From: Paraescarpia echinospica
Lineage: Eukaryota > Annelida > Polychaeta > Sabellida > Siboglinidae
NCBI GenBank assembly: GCA_020002185.1
Contig: CM034542.1
Span: forward strand, 56,177,280-56,241,279
DNA length: 64,000 bases
Reading direction: 5' to 3'
A program made the translations under genes and the position numbers. Within the stretch, counting starts at the first letter, position 1. Each line of letters opens with the position of its first letter. The notes under the pieces are model-generated. The model was not told the origin of the DNA. It was given only the letters and a program-made list of their open reading frames with translations, and made no database searches. Below, piece by piece: positions 15,201 through 27,200 of the stretch.

Positions 15201-18200
15201 AAATGACAGTCGTATGTCAATTATAGAAAAGAGACTGCAACCGGCAACAAAGGTCACTCAGAATAAAAATGCTAATTTTGAATAAGTAGAGTCTTAGATG
15301 ATGGAATGTATCCACAAGAAAGATGTTCATCTGTTATATTTGTATGTTTTCTGGTGTCCAACAATAATGATAAAATCCATTGGTCGATAAATTACTTAAT
15401 TTGACCAACATTCAGTTGATCTCAAAATATTGGTTGATTGATTGATTGATTGACTGCTCACAAGATAAACACATTTTGACCACATCACTTGAAACTTGGA
15501 AAACCACGTCACTTGGAAATTATTCTATTTCTTCCCAAACCAATGCAACTTTTCAACCCTTCTTGTTTTCTGGCAATAAACATTGTTATGGTATTTTTCC
15601 ACACTCCCTGTTTCCCAGCGGGAGGGTGCAGGGGTGGCGGAATCAGAGAGGGAGGAGGGACATGAGGGAGAAACCAGCACCTCGGTGACGACATCCCGCT
15701 CAGAAAGACGTCAGCAAACCTCACAGCGGGTAAGCGGAGATTTCTTATTTTCATGTGGTTTTCTAGCCTCATGAAATGTCGTATTTTAATTAACTGTCAT
15801 ATCTTAAAGACTACTTGTCCTATCTTGACCACATTTTCAGTGTATTAAGTATGTATGAAACCAAGGCCATGTATTAAATAATAATAAATTTGCATAAGAG
15901 TAACCATGGTAACCAGATCATTCTTGGAAATTCTGATGGGTGTGGTTTTCTGGAAAGTCCCATGAAAAATTGAATTCATATATTCTCATTTTTGCTAATA
16001 AATAGTATACTAAGTTGTGCAGTGAAGTAGTTTGGCTGAATAAAACATTTAGTGAAAGTAAGATTTTAAATATTTATTGATGATTTTTTAAACATTTTAA
16101 AATATGACATTTCGCGAGGAGCCTGTGTCCTTAATCAGACGATTCTCTGAGATCGTTGAAGAGGCAAACTGAGAATGATTTGCCACAATTGTGGTTTGTC
16201 ATTTGTAATAAAATATGTTTTGTGTATACAAATATTAATGATGCTAACTTTTGACCATTATAAGTACATCTCCTCCCAAGGTCCACCCACCTCTTTCCAC
16301 GTTCAATCACTTGGATATCTCACCTCTCATCTACCTACTGGTGATGTATTCCAGAGACACAGCGATAGCGTTTAGAGTTATTTAATTACATATTTTCTAG
16401 AGGGTTATTCGCCTACCTGAGAGAACTGAGTGGTGATCTATTCTCCAGGGGGCGCCACTGCAAACTAGTGGTATGTCGCTCCATGGGGGGTGTAAACTGG
16501 TAGAACATCATTTCACCAATGATAACCGAAAGTTGCTGAAAAATTGAGAAGTACGTTAACTACTCAAGTTAAGAAGAAATTTGAACTCAATTTATTCTCC
16601 CAGCTTGATATTCACCAATCAATCAAAAATTTTTAGAGCGGTTGTTATTCCACTACTTAGATGATTTCTGCCCATCCACCTTGCCCTAGTTAAAAAAAGG
16701 TAAATTGTATAGCGCAGTATCCAGTCCTCAGGATTGCTAAAAATATTTTACACTTTGTAATTACCATAATGACTAGATGTATTCAGACAGTGTATGTTTT
16801 AAGACACACACAAAATTTACAAAATTAATTATTTTTGTTTATCTTTTTTTTTTTGACCCCTGTGTAAAATAATTTTATTTTTGTTTCTATTTAATCGGAC
16901 ACTAATATAGGAGGTAACCTTAACGAAGTCACACAAGTGTGTTAATACTAGGGTGATAAAACAGGGATGACATGATGTCAAGACTCATTCACGTAGGTAA
17001 GTATTCAGACAGTGTATCTAAGAATTATTTTTGTGCATTATATGTTTTCGGACAGCTGAAAATTTAATTATCTTTAAGTAGCCAAATATGTGTGTCGAGT
17101 TTTGAAAAAATGAATCACAAAAATTGAGTTATCAATACCATAGGAAAGAATATATGTTAAGCTTTCTAATGTTAAAACATGGACGTAGCTCACTCATAGC
17201 CAAAGTTATGTCACAACGAACATGACTGGGGTAGAAACGTTCAAATTGATAAAAACGCAGTTGAAGTACATGTACATGTCTACACGTTTACTTCAAATTA
17301 CCTTAGTTACACTTAACATATTTCTCTGAAATTTTGCACAGTATTGGCTAATGATATTTTCCGAACATAGTGTACATATGAACCAAATATGTGACATATT
17401 AATAATATTATGACCAAAAAGCTGTATAAAACTATAATAAAAAACAAGTCTTTTTATAACATTACATAATCTCGTAAAAACGGTGTTTTCTCGAAATCAA
17501 GTTCACTAACATCCAGCTCATTTTGTTATGTTTCGATATATACAGTTATCACGGTAGTTGACAGTTGTAATGATAATGTGATGTGAGAGTATATATACAG
17601 TTATCACGGTAGTTGACAGTTGTAATGATAATGTGATGTGAGAGTATATATACAGTTATCACGGTAGTTGACAGTTGTAATGATAATGTGATGTGAGAGT
17701 ATATATATACAGTTATCACGGTAGTTGACAGTTGTAATGATAATGTGATGTGAGAGTATATATATACAGTTATCACGGTAGTTGACAGTTGTAATGATAA
17801 TGTGATGTGAGAGTATATATACAGTTATCACGGTAGTTGACAGTTGTAATGATAATGTGATGTGAGAGTATATATACAGTTATCACAGTAGTTGACAGTT
17901 GTAATGATAATGTGATGTGAGTGTATATATACAGTTATCACGGTAGTTGACAGTTGTAATGATAATGTGATGTGAGAGTATATCGAGTGCCTGATGTGTT
18001 CGCAGCAGCGTCAGAGACCAGGACAGTCGAGAGAAGATCGCAGTCTCGGCTCAGTTGACGAGAAAGTGGAACAGCGTCTGAAGACAATGGACAGTCAGAG
18101 GAACGACCGGTCGGAAGAACGCGAGGGAGAGGTGATATGTGGCCCTTTCTATTATGACCACCATTAGAAACAAACCAATGTTTGCTGTATTCAGAGGATT

Positions 18201-21200
18201 TGTTTTATATATGTGTGGAACCTATGGAAATACAGTGGAACCCCATTGTTAACGTCAACCTTGGGTCTGGACAAAAGGTGATTATTGAAATTAGCGAAAA
18301 TAATTTACTATACTTTACTGTTACGAAAATGTGTTCGTTTTTTGTGCTGGCATCCTAGCTTGTCTTGTGCCTTTGAAATAAAAAATTGCTCTGAAGAAAT
18401 TTTCATGAAATGTTGTTAAAATAACTAGAACTTCATAGGAATATAACTGAACAGGTAGTTGGTAGGGTATTCAGAAAAGATATATGTAATTAATATGAAG
18501 TTACAATGACTTCCAATTACTATGTTCAGGTAACGTACAAGAGTGGTGCTGAGTAATGATTATAGAAAAAAGGAACAGAATCAGAAGTGCAGCAATTTTT
18601 ATTGGGAAAACTATCATGTCTAATGATAAAATACATTCAATAAATGAATAACAATCTGTGTTTTGATACAGAGTGATAAAAGAAGTGAGTTGTACGAACA
18701 TGTGAAGGATGCCCAATCACAATATGACACACAAACAATGGACGCCGCAACAGCCAATCAGCAGCAGACACAGCCAGTACCCATGATGCAAGAGGATGAA
18801 GAAGCAGACGACGTCGGGAAAGACGACATGGAAATGAGGCCAGATGATTCCGAGACAGTCAAAGTAAATTTTGCTTTTTCATTTCTGAAGTAGAAGCAGA
18901 GTTAAAAAATGCAGTGGTATGTTTGACATTTGAGGTCCCTGATAGAAATACATATAAAATTTTAAGCACAGCTTCATAATATAAGATTTATTATTTCAGC
19001 CAGTGTCACTCTCTGCGTACCTTTATCTTTCAATACCTGGAACTGCCTCAGAAATAGAATTCAAAAATTTTGCAATATTTCTTGTCTGAATTCAGTATTA
19101 AATTAATTTCCATTTCATGCTTCATTTTGTATTTTTAACTTCATTTTGTATTTTTAACTTCAGAGGACTGCTTCCATATTTCAAACATTTCTTGTTGTTG
19201 ATACATCATGGCTATTTGGCAGTGTGTGTTTGAATAAACTGAATGTTGACCCCAGAAATAATTGTTTCCAGTCTTGAATTAATAAAAAAAGTGTCTTTTA
19301 GCGCGTGAAGAGTTTGCGTGGAAGCCATTCACATCAACCGTTATTGTTCGGTTAGTTGACAAACCAATGTAATCTGAGCCATTTATTTAATTAATACTAA
19401 TCTATTAGCTTGGTTTCACTACCAGTCGAGCTACTGGAAGTCATTAATGTAGGCCCCTAGCCTGTTTTATCAGTTGTAATTACCAGTCATGCACCTACCA
19501 GGTTTCAAGTTTGACAGATTGGTCTATGACTAGGCCCCTGCCACCCCCCACCCCCCACATGGGAAACATTTAAATGACTATAAAAAATGGCAGTTTTTAA
19601 TAAGATTTCAGCGTCTTTCATCTGATTGTGTTTGACTTCAGGACAAAACTGATGTGGACAAGTTACGGGCAGCGAAACTGAAATCAAAGGCACAGAAGGA
19701 AGTGAAAGATGGAGAGAACGGCACAGACGCGGAAGGAACGAATGACGAGGAGAAGATGGAAGTGAGCGGAGAGAAAGTGGCGACATCTGGTGTGGCTCGT
19801 GGAGCGGAGTCGAGCTTCCATACCGCCATGGACCGTTACAGTCTACAGGTTGGTTATTTCTACACCTGCCTCGTTTAAACATATTCATATTTAATGTTGT
19901 TCCTAAATAAAATTGAATAGTGATATTATAATAACGTGCAGCCACTGTAATTACGGTATGTATTCAGACACTGCATGTTTTCAGACACCGACAAAATCTT
20001 CAGAGATAATTATTTTTCTGTACTGTATGTTTCTGGTTGCTTATTATTTTTACATGTCCGAATATATGCTGTCCTTAATAACTGCATGTTTTCAGTCACC
20101 AAAAATATTTTTACACTGTTTTCGGACAGTTGAGAATTTTATTAATTTTAGGTATCCGAATACACACAGTCATTACGTAATTATTGTTTACTAAGTCTTC
20201 ATATGTGTACACTTAATAAATATCTTCAATTTATTATTATCTAAAATGTTATTTAGGAACAATGTTAATCATGTACAACAAACTCTTCTTGTTTGGCTCA
20301 TATTAATAGAATAATATTTATTAAAATTATACAAGAATAATATTGGTGAACATCAAGTAATTCTATACTAATCCAGCTTTGATTAGCAAAAAATATAATT
20401 AGCAAAAAAGGAACCCCTTTAAAAGTAATAGTGTTGAAGAGATTATGTCCTTTACAGCCGGGAGAGTTGGATGTGGAAAAGTTACGAGCTGAACTTGAGC
20501 AACAGCTGCAGATGTGGAATCATCCCGCAGCAACTCCAGATGCATCATGGGAAGAGGCAAGATTTTTTGTATTCCTACTGCTAAGATGTCTGTCATACGA
20601 ATCCCTCCAACGTAATGATTAATGTATGACTGTTTAGTGTTGTATTTATAACATAATTTTCTTGTCCTTTTAATTTATTATCTGCAATATGTCTGACACG
20701 TTATACACATTGTTGCTAGAAAAACATATAAATTTGTATAAAAATATTGTATTATTTAAATATAAACAAAAACTATGTAAAAATGCCATTTTAAAAATAA
20801 TATTAAATCAGAAGTATTCACATGACCTGTAGTATTGTATTTGAAATAAACTAATTTACTTGTCTTAATTTCATATCTGCTCTACCTCTGACAAGTAATT
20901 AAGAATCTTTGATGCTACAAAACTGTCAATTCATATACACAAATAATTTAAATATAAATAACATGAACAGTGTCACTAAAATTATTATTAATATTTAATT
21001 AAATCGTAAGATAATTAGCTTTTCTTTTTAATTTAATATCTGCTCTATGTTTGGCAAGTAATACACAACTCAGATGCTACAAAACTGTCAATTCATATAC
21101 AAAAATAACATGAAAAATATCACTAAAATATTATTATTATTAGTGTTTAATTAAAACAAGAATATTCGCACGTCTCGTAGGAGCAGAAAGCCATCGCAGC

Positions 21201-24200
21201 ATGGCAGAACTACGAGGCCCTGACCCAAGGACTCGCTCAGGAGTTGTGTGAGCAGCTTCGCCTGGTGTTAGAACCCTCGCAGGCGACAAAACTCAAGTAA
21301 GTACAATGAAACCTCAATGTTGAGGTCATCCTCGGGACTGGGTGCAAGTAACCTGAATAGCGAGGTGGCCGTATTGGCAGGACTAATTCCCTACACTATA
21401 CTGTTATGGAAACGATTTGGGACTGTCCTGTGGTGACCTTAATTGCGAGGTGGCTGTATTATAGAGGTGACTGGTGATCTACCGTCCGTAGCCACAAGGA
21501 AGGGTCAAAACAATGAAGTGCGCCCCGATGTCTGACTTGACGTCTTCGAGAATCACTCCCTCCGCGCACACATCACTATTGGCCTTGCCCTGTAGGTGTA
21601 GCGTCGCTGGCAAAGTACGCGTGTTTGGATTATTTGATCGCCGATTCAGCACAGACAGAGGTTATCCTGCAACATCCATTGATGTCTTCTGGCTAGCGTG
21701 ATAGTTGTCATGTGTGTCGATCTGGCGTTTGTCCAGACTCTGGAGTTATAAAGCCGCAAGCAAAGCCAAGCATTGCTGTCAGTAACTGTCTGTCACGAGT
21801 GGCACATCGAGTACCATCTTCTGTCGACTGAATGTTAGATGTTTTGGTAGATGCTGATTATGTCTTTGCTACTTGTTAGAGTTGCACACGCGTGACGTGT
21901 ATGCAATTTGTGCGTTCGTCCACTGCTGGCAGCTTGTGCTACGTATGTCTTATGATAAATCAATAGACGCACAATCAAGTCCTTACATTCACGCATTGTG
22001 TGTCTATTGGGAGTAATATGGTAGTCCCAATTATTTTATTTTCAGTATACATATATAACGAATTTAAGGTATAACGGATCAATTGGCCGGTCCCGAATAA
22101 TTTGTTATATCCAAAGTGTACTATATTTAAATAATCTGGCACATGATTCATTCCATGGAAATATTCTGTAGGTTTTTCCAGTAGTGTTGTATGTTTTCAA
22201 TGTGTTTGAATTCTTGTAAGTTTGTTAAGAATGCAAAGGTTAGAATGTCTCACAGCACCATTGAATTAGTGGGTCCTGTGGTCCTGTGCTGGAGATTCCT
22301 AAATTGGGGGCCTGAAACATTTGGGGGGATCTACCAGGAGGTCCTTGGAAAGATGTACAGTTAATATGCTAACCTCAGTCACAAGGCGATATTTTAGGAA
22401 GCTTAAATAGAAAGTTTTTGAAACCATGCTATTCTTTTCCATCATTCAATACAAGTTGTACATGTGGAATTCACTAAACTATATAACATTAAATAGTTGT
22501 ATTTGTAAGGTGTTCATAAATAATGGCCACCCATTTTAAAATAAAACAGATAGTGTCCTTACACCCCCGTACTAATTACACACAACTTCACTACAGTTTG
22601 ATGCACAAATTGTTGTTGCTCATATATTTTGTAACTTTGAGAAGACACCTGAGTGTTATATAACCATGGCGACTGTCCTACAGGGGTGATTACCGGACGG
22701 GGAAGAGGCTGAACATGCGCAAGGTGATCCCTTACATTGCGAGCCAGTTCCGCAAGGACAAGATCTGGCTGCGACGCACCAAGCCAAGCAAGAGACAGTA
22801 CCAGGTGATGGTGGCAGTGGACGACTCATCCAGCATGGCCGACAACCACTCCAGACAGGTGGGGCACAACACCGCGGTAGGAGGAGATAGGGGTGGGTGG
22901 GTGGGAAGGTTGGTGAGCAAGGGAAAGAGGGAGCGAGGGAGTAAGGGATGGGGGGAGTGAGGGAGGGAGTAAGCGATGGGGGGGGGGAGCGAGGGAGTAA
23001 GGGATGGGGGGAGGGGGAGGGAGTAAGGGCTGGGGAGAGTGAAGGAGCGAGGAAGTAAGGGATGGGGGGAGTGAGGGAGAGAGTAAGGGATGGGGGGAGG
23101 GAGTAAGGGATGGGGGAGTGAGGGAGTAAGGGATGGGGGAAGTGAGGGAGGGAGTAAGGGATGGGGGAGTGAAGGAGCGAGGGAGTAAGGGATGGAGGGA
23201 GGGAATAAGGGATGGGGGAGTGAAGGAGCAAGGGAGTAAGGGATGGGGGAGTGAGGGAGGGATGGGGTAGTGAGGGTGGGAAGGAGGGAGTAAGGGATGG
23301 GGGAAGTGAGGGTGGGAGGGAACAAGGGACAGTGTGAGAGAGAGGGTGACAATGTGAGCGTGCATGCATGTGTGCGTGTACACACGCACTGTTTGATGAC
23401 GTGTGGATTGTGGTTGTGATATGTTATAGGGTGTACATGTACGTTACGTGTATGCGTGTAGTAAAGGACAGTAAATTGGACATATATTTATATACAAAAA
23501 AACTTATTTTGAAGACACATTAACTGCTGACTGTGTAAAAGATAATAGTGTTAATATATCAAAATCCAGAACACTATTTTCAAGTGAGGCCTTATGCGAT
23601 GTATCTGGTGTTAGGAGTCAATCATATGAATGTCATCCACTGGTTCTGTTGCTGTGTTGTAGCTAGCATTTGAGTCGCTGGCCGTCATTGCCAACGCTCT
23701 CACCCTGCTGGAAGTAGGCGAAGTCGGCATCTGCAGGTTAAAACTTGTCCTTCTCATGTCCTCTGTCTTCTTTGACTTACATACGTGTTCTACTGCCGAT
23801 AGTGCTTGGTAACCTACATGTTGTACTGCCTGTAGTGCTTGGTAACCTACATGTTCTACTGCCTACAGTGCTTGGTAACCTACATGTTCTACTGCCTATA
23901 GTGCTTGGTAACCTACATGTTCTACTGCCTGTAGTGCTTGGTAACCTACATGTTCTACTGCCTATAGTGCTTGGTAACCTACATGTTCTACTGCCTATAC
24001 TGATTGGTAACCTACATGTTCTACTGCCTACAGTGCTTGGTAACCTACATGTTCTACTGCCTATAGTGCTTGGTAACCTACATGTTCTACTGCCTATAGT
24101 GCTTGGTAATGTCAACAGTTGTAAAGTTAGTTGCAGCCAGTGATTGCTGTCTTTGGCACTAGATGTCAATGCAATACTCTTTACTAACATTCCTATAAGC

Positions 24201-27200
24201 CCGATTTTTCTCATAAAAATAATTTTTGCTCTTTACCAATGATCTTGTATAGTGAGAACTGTCGACACCAGGGCGTGCCACTGGGATCCTTTCGCCGCTG
24301 TGTCCTCTCTGATATGGCAGCGGCTTTTTGCATTTTGAAAAACCCTTAAATTTAACAAAGAATTCTGTTTAATGAAGGATTTTCCTGACCAGCTCATTGT
24401 CTTTTATGTTTTTTCAGCGGAAACATTTATATTTGACAACTATTTACCATTTACGTATTCTGTGGTGATAGTAAACATATCGATGACAAGTAAACTCATG
24501 ACAATTCCGGTATTATTTATGTTGACAATCGATATAATTATGCTTCGGTGTGTTACAGTTTTGGCGAGTCGACTGGGTTGCTGCACTCGTTTCAAGAACA
24601 GTTCAGCAGCCAATCAGGCGCCAAGATACTACAACAGTTTAGCTTTGAACAGAAGAAAACGAAGATTGCTCAGGTACGCAGTGACCCTCAGCTGACTTTC
24701 AGCATCTTACTATTGATTTTTTATTCTGAAAAACTGTATTTAGATTTACCATACTGTACAATAAACAAACACAATTTTTAAGTGAACGTCACAAAAACTA
24801 ATTTTTTATTATTAAAAAGTTGTGTTATTTATTATATTTATTTGTACTGCTCTGGTAGTATTTTTATATTTGTTTTAATGGCGTCATCAGTGTATGTGGT
24901 TAAAGACTAGGCAAGATTATTTAGTAAAGGTTTTGATGGAAAATAATTTAATTTAATCCACAGCTTGACGTTGTTTCACACATTTCTTTGTCTTAATTGT
25001 ATCGTATTTCTTCAGCCAAATCTTGTCAAGGTGCCACTATCTGATCTTTTTTATGTCCAGTTGCAACACTTTTGTTCTGTCTTGAACACTGGATGGCAGC
25101 TTTTGGAATGAGGCCATATTTGGGGGATGTTTATCTAAGGGTTACAAACTGATTCAGTTATCTGTCCTGCGTGTTTCAGTTGTTGAAACACATCACCGCG
25201 ATCATGATGGATGCTCGGTCGCACCAGCATGGTCGTGGCTCCACCTCTGGGGAGATTTCGCAACTACTGCTGATCGTATCGGACGGTCGTGGACTGTTCC
25301 TTGAGGGAATGGAAGCCGTGAAGTCGGCCGTCCGTCAGGCGATGGAGGCCAATGTCTTTGTTGTGTTCGTCGTCATTGACAACCCAGACAACAAGGTTTG
25401 TGGTGGCCATTTTGTTTCTCATTCACTGGTTGCTTGGTAACGAAAATATCAAAATATTTTGGATTGTTTTTTTTCTCCAAAGTTCAACAGTAGCTGTAAT
25501 ACTTGATAAGTAGAGGAGCAAGGGTAGTGATCAATGTTGATACTTGATAAGTAGAGGAGCAAGGATAGTGATCAATGTTGATACTTGATAAGTAGAGGAA
25601 CATGGAGAGTGATCAATGTTGATACTTGAAAAGTAGAGGAGCAAGGATAGTGATCAGTGTTGATACTTGATAAGTAGAGGAGCAAGGATAGTGATCAATG
25701 TTGATACTTGGTAAGTAGAGGAGCATGGATAGTGATCAATGTTGATACTTGATAAGTAGAGGAGCAAGGATAGTGATCAATGTTGATACTTGGTAAGTAG
25801 AGGAGCATGGATAGTGATCAATGTTGATACTTGATAAGTAGAGGAGCAAGGATAGTGATCAATGTTGATACTTGATAAGTAGAGGAGCATGGATAGTGAT
25901 CAATGTTGATACTTGATAAGTAGAGAAGCATGGATAGTGATCAATGTTGATACTTGATAAGTAGAGGAGCATGGATAGTGATCAATGTTGATACTTGATA
26001 AGTAGAGGAGCATGGATAGTGATCAATGTTGATACTTGATAAGTAGAGGAGCAAGGATAGTGATCAATGTTGATACTTGATAAGTAGAGGAGCAAGGATA
26101 GTGATCAATGTTGATACTTGATAAGTAGAGGAGCATGGATAGTGATCAATGTTGATACTTAATAAGTAGAGGAACAAGGGTAGTGATCAATGTTGATACT
26201 TGATAAGTAGAGGAGCATGGATAGTGATCAATGTTGATACATGATAAGTAGAGGAGCATGGATAGTGATCAATGTTGATACTTGATAAGTAGAGGAGCAT
26301 GGATAGTGATCAATGTTGATACTTGATAAGTAGAGGAGCATGGATAGTGATCAATGTTGATACTTGATAAGTAGAGGAGCAAGGATAGTGATCAATGTTG
26401 ATACTTGATAAGTAGAGGAGCAAGGATAGTGATCAATGTTGATACTTGATAAGTAGAGGAGCATGGATAGTGATCAATGTTGATACTTGATAAGTAGAGG
26501 AGCGTGGATAGTGATCAATGTTGATACTTGATAAGTAGAGGAGCATGGATAGTGATCAATGTTGATACTTGATAAGTAGAGGAGCAAGGATAGTGATCAA
26601 TGTTGATACTTGAAAAGTAGAGGAGCAAGGATAGTGATCAGTGTTGATACTTGATAAGTAGAGGAGCATGGATAGTGATAAATGTTGATACTTGATAAGT
26701 AGAGGAGCAAGGATAGTGATCAATGTTGATACTTGATAAGTAGAGGAGCAAGGATAGTGATCAATGTTGATACTTGATAAGTAGAGGAGCATGGATAGTG
26801 ATCAATGTCGATACTTGATAAGTAGAGGAGCATGGATAGTGATCAATGTTGATACTTGATAAGTAGAGGAGCAAGGATAGTGATCAATGTTGATACTTGA
26901 TAAGTAGAGGAGCAAGGATAGTGATCAATGTTGATACTTGATAAGTAGAGGAGCATGGATAGTGATCAATGTTGATACTTGATAAGTAGAGGAGCATGGA
27001 TAGTGATCAATGTTGATACTTGATAAGTAGAGGAGCATGGATAGTGATCAATGTTGATACTTGATAAGTAGAGGAGCATGGATAGTGATCAATGTTGATA
27101 CTTGATAAGTAGAGGAGCATGGATAGTGATCAATGTTGATACTTGATAAGTAGAGGAGCATGGATAGTGATCAATGTTGATACTTGATAAGTAGAGGAGC

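Larger units (their letters stand above)
9248..19848 (+). other. MDN1: Midasin Asp/Glu-rich flexible linker (exons 13-24)
   Basis: About residues 550-1156 of the fragment. It opens with the conserved GFCLP and EGGGMGEGEG block of exon 13 and continues with NAIEMSDDIDGKLHD (exon 14), DLDGKEAEKLDKQIWG (exon 15), long Glu/Lys/Gly runs (exons 16-19), ALDLPEDLNLD (exon 17) and ENPLEI (exon 18). It ends with a Gln-rich patch near YEHVKDAQSQYDTQT in exon 23. This is the low-complexity acidic tether known to connect the linker to the MIDAS domain. Most exons are 110-210 nt, many are phase 0 at both ends, and the conserved islands stand out against poorly conserved acidic filler. Confidence 0.9.

Noticed and set aside
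22656..23389. Long Pro/Ser/Leu-rich minus-strand frames (up to 237 aa)
   Set aside because: They are the complement of a purine-rich minisatellite within a midasin intron and overlap the sense MIDAS exon; composition artefact.
23745..24214. 132-aa and 145-aa leucine/arginine repeat frames on both strands
   Set aside because: A 33-bp intronic minisatellite whose unit length is a multiple of three and lacks stops; no start context or homology.
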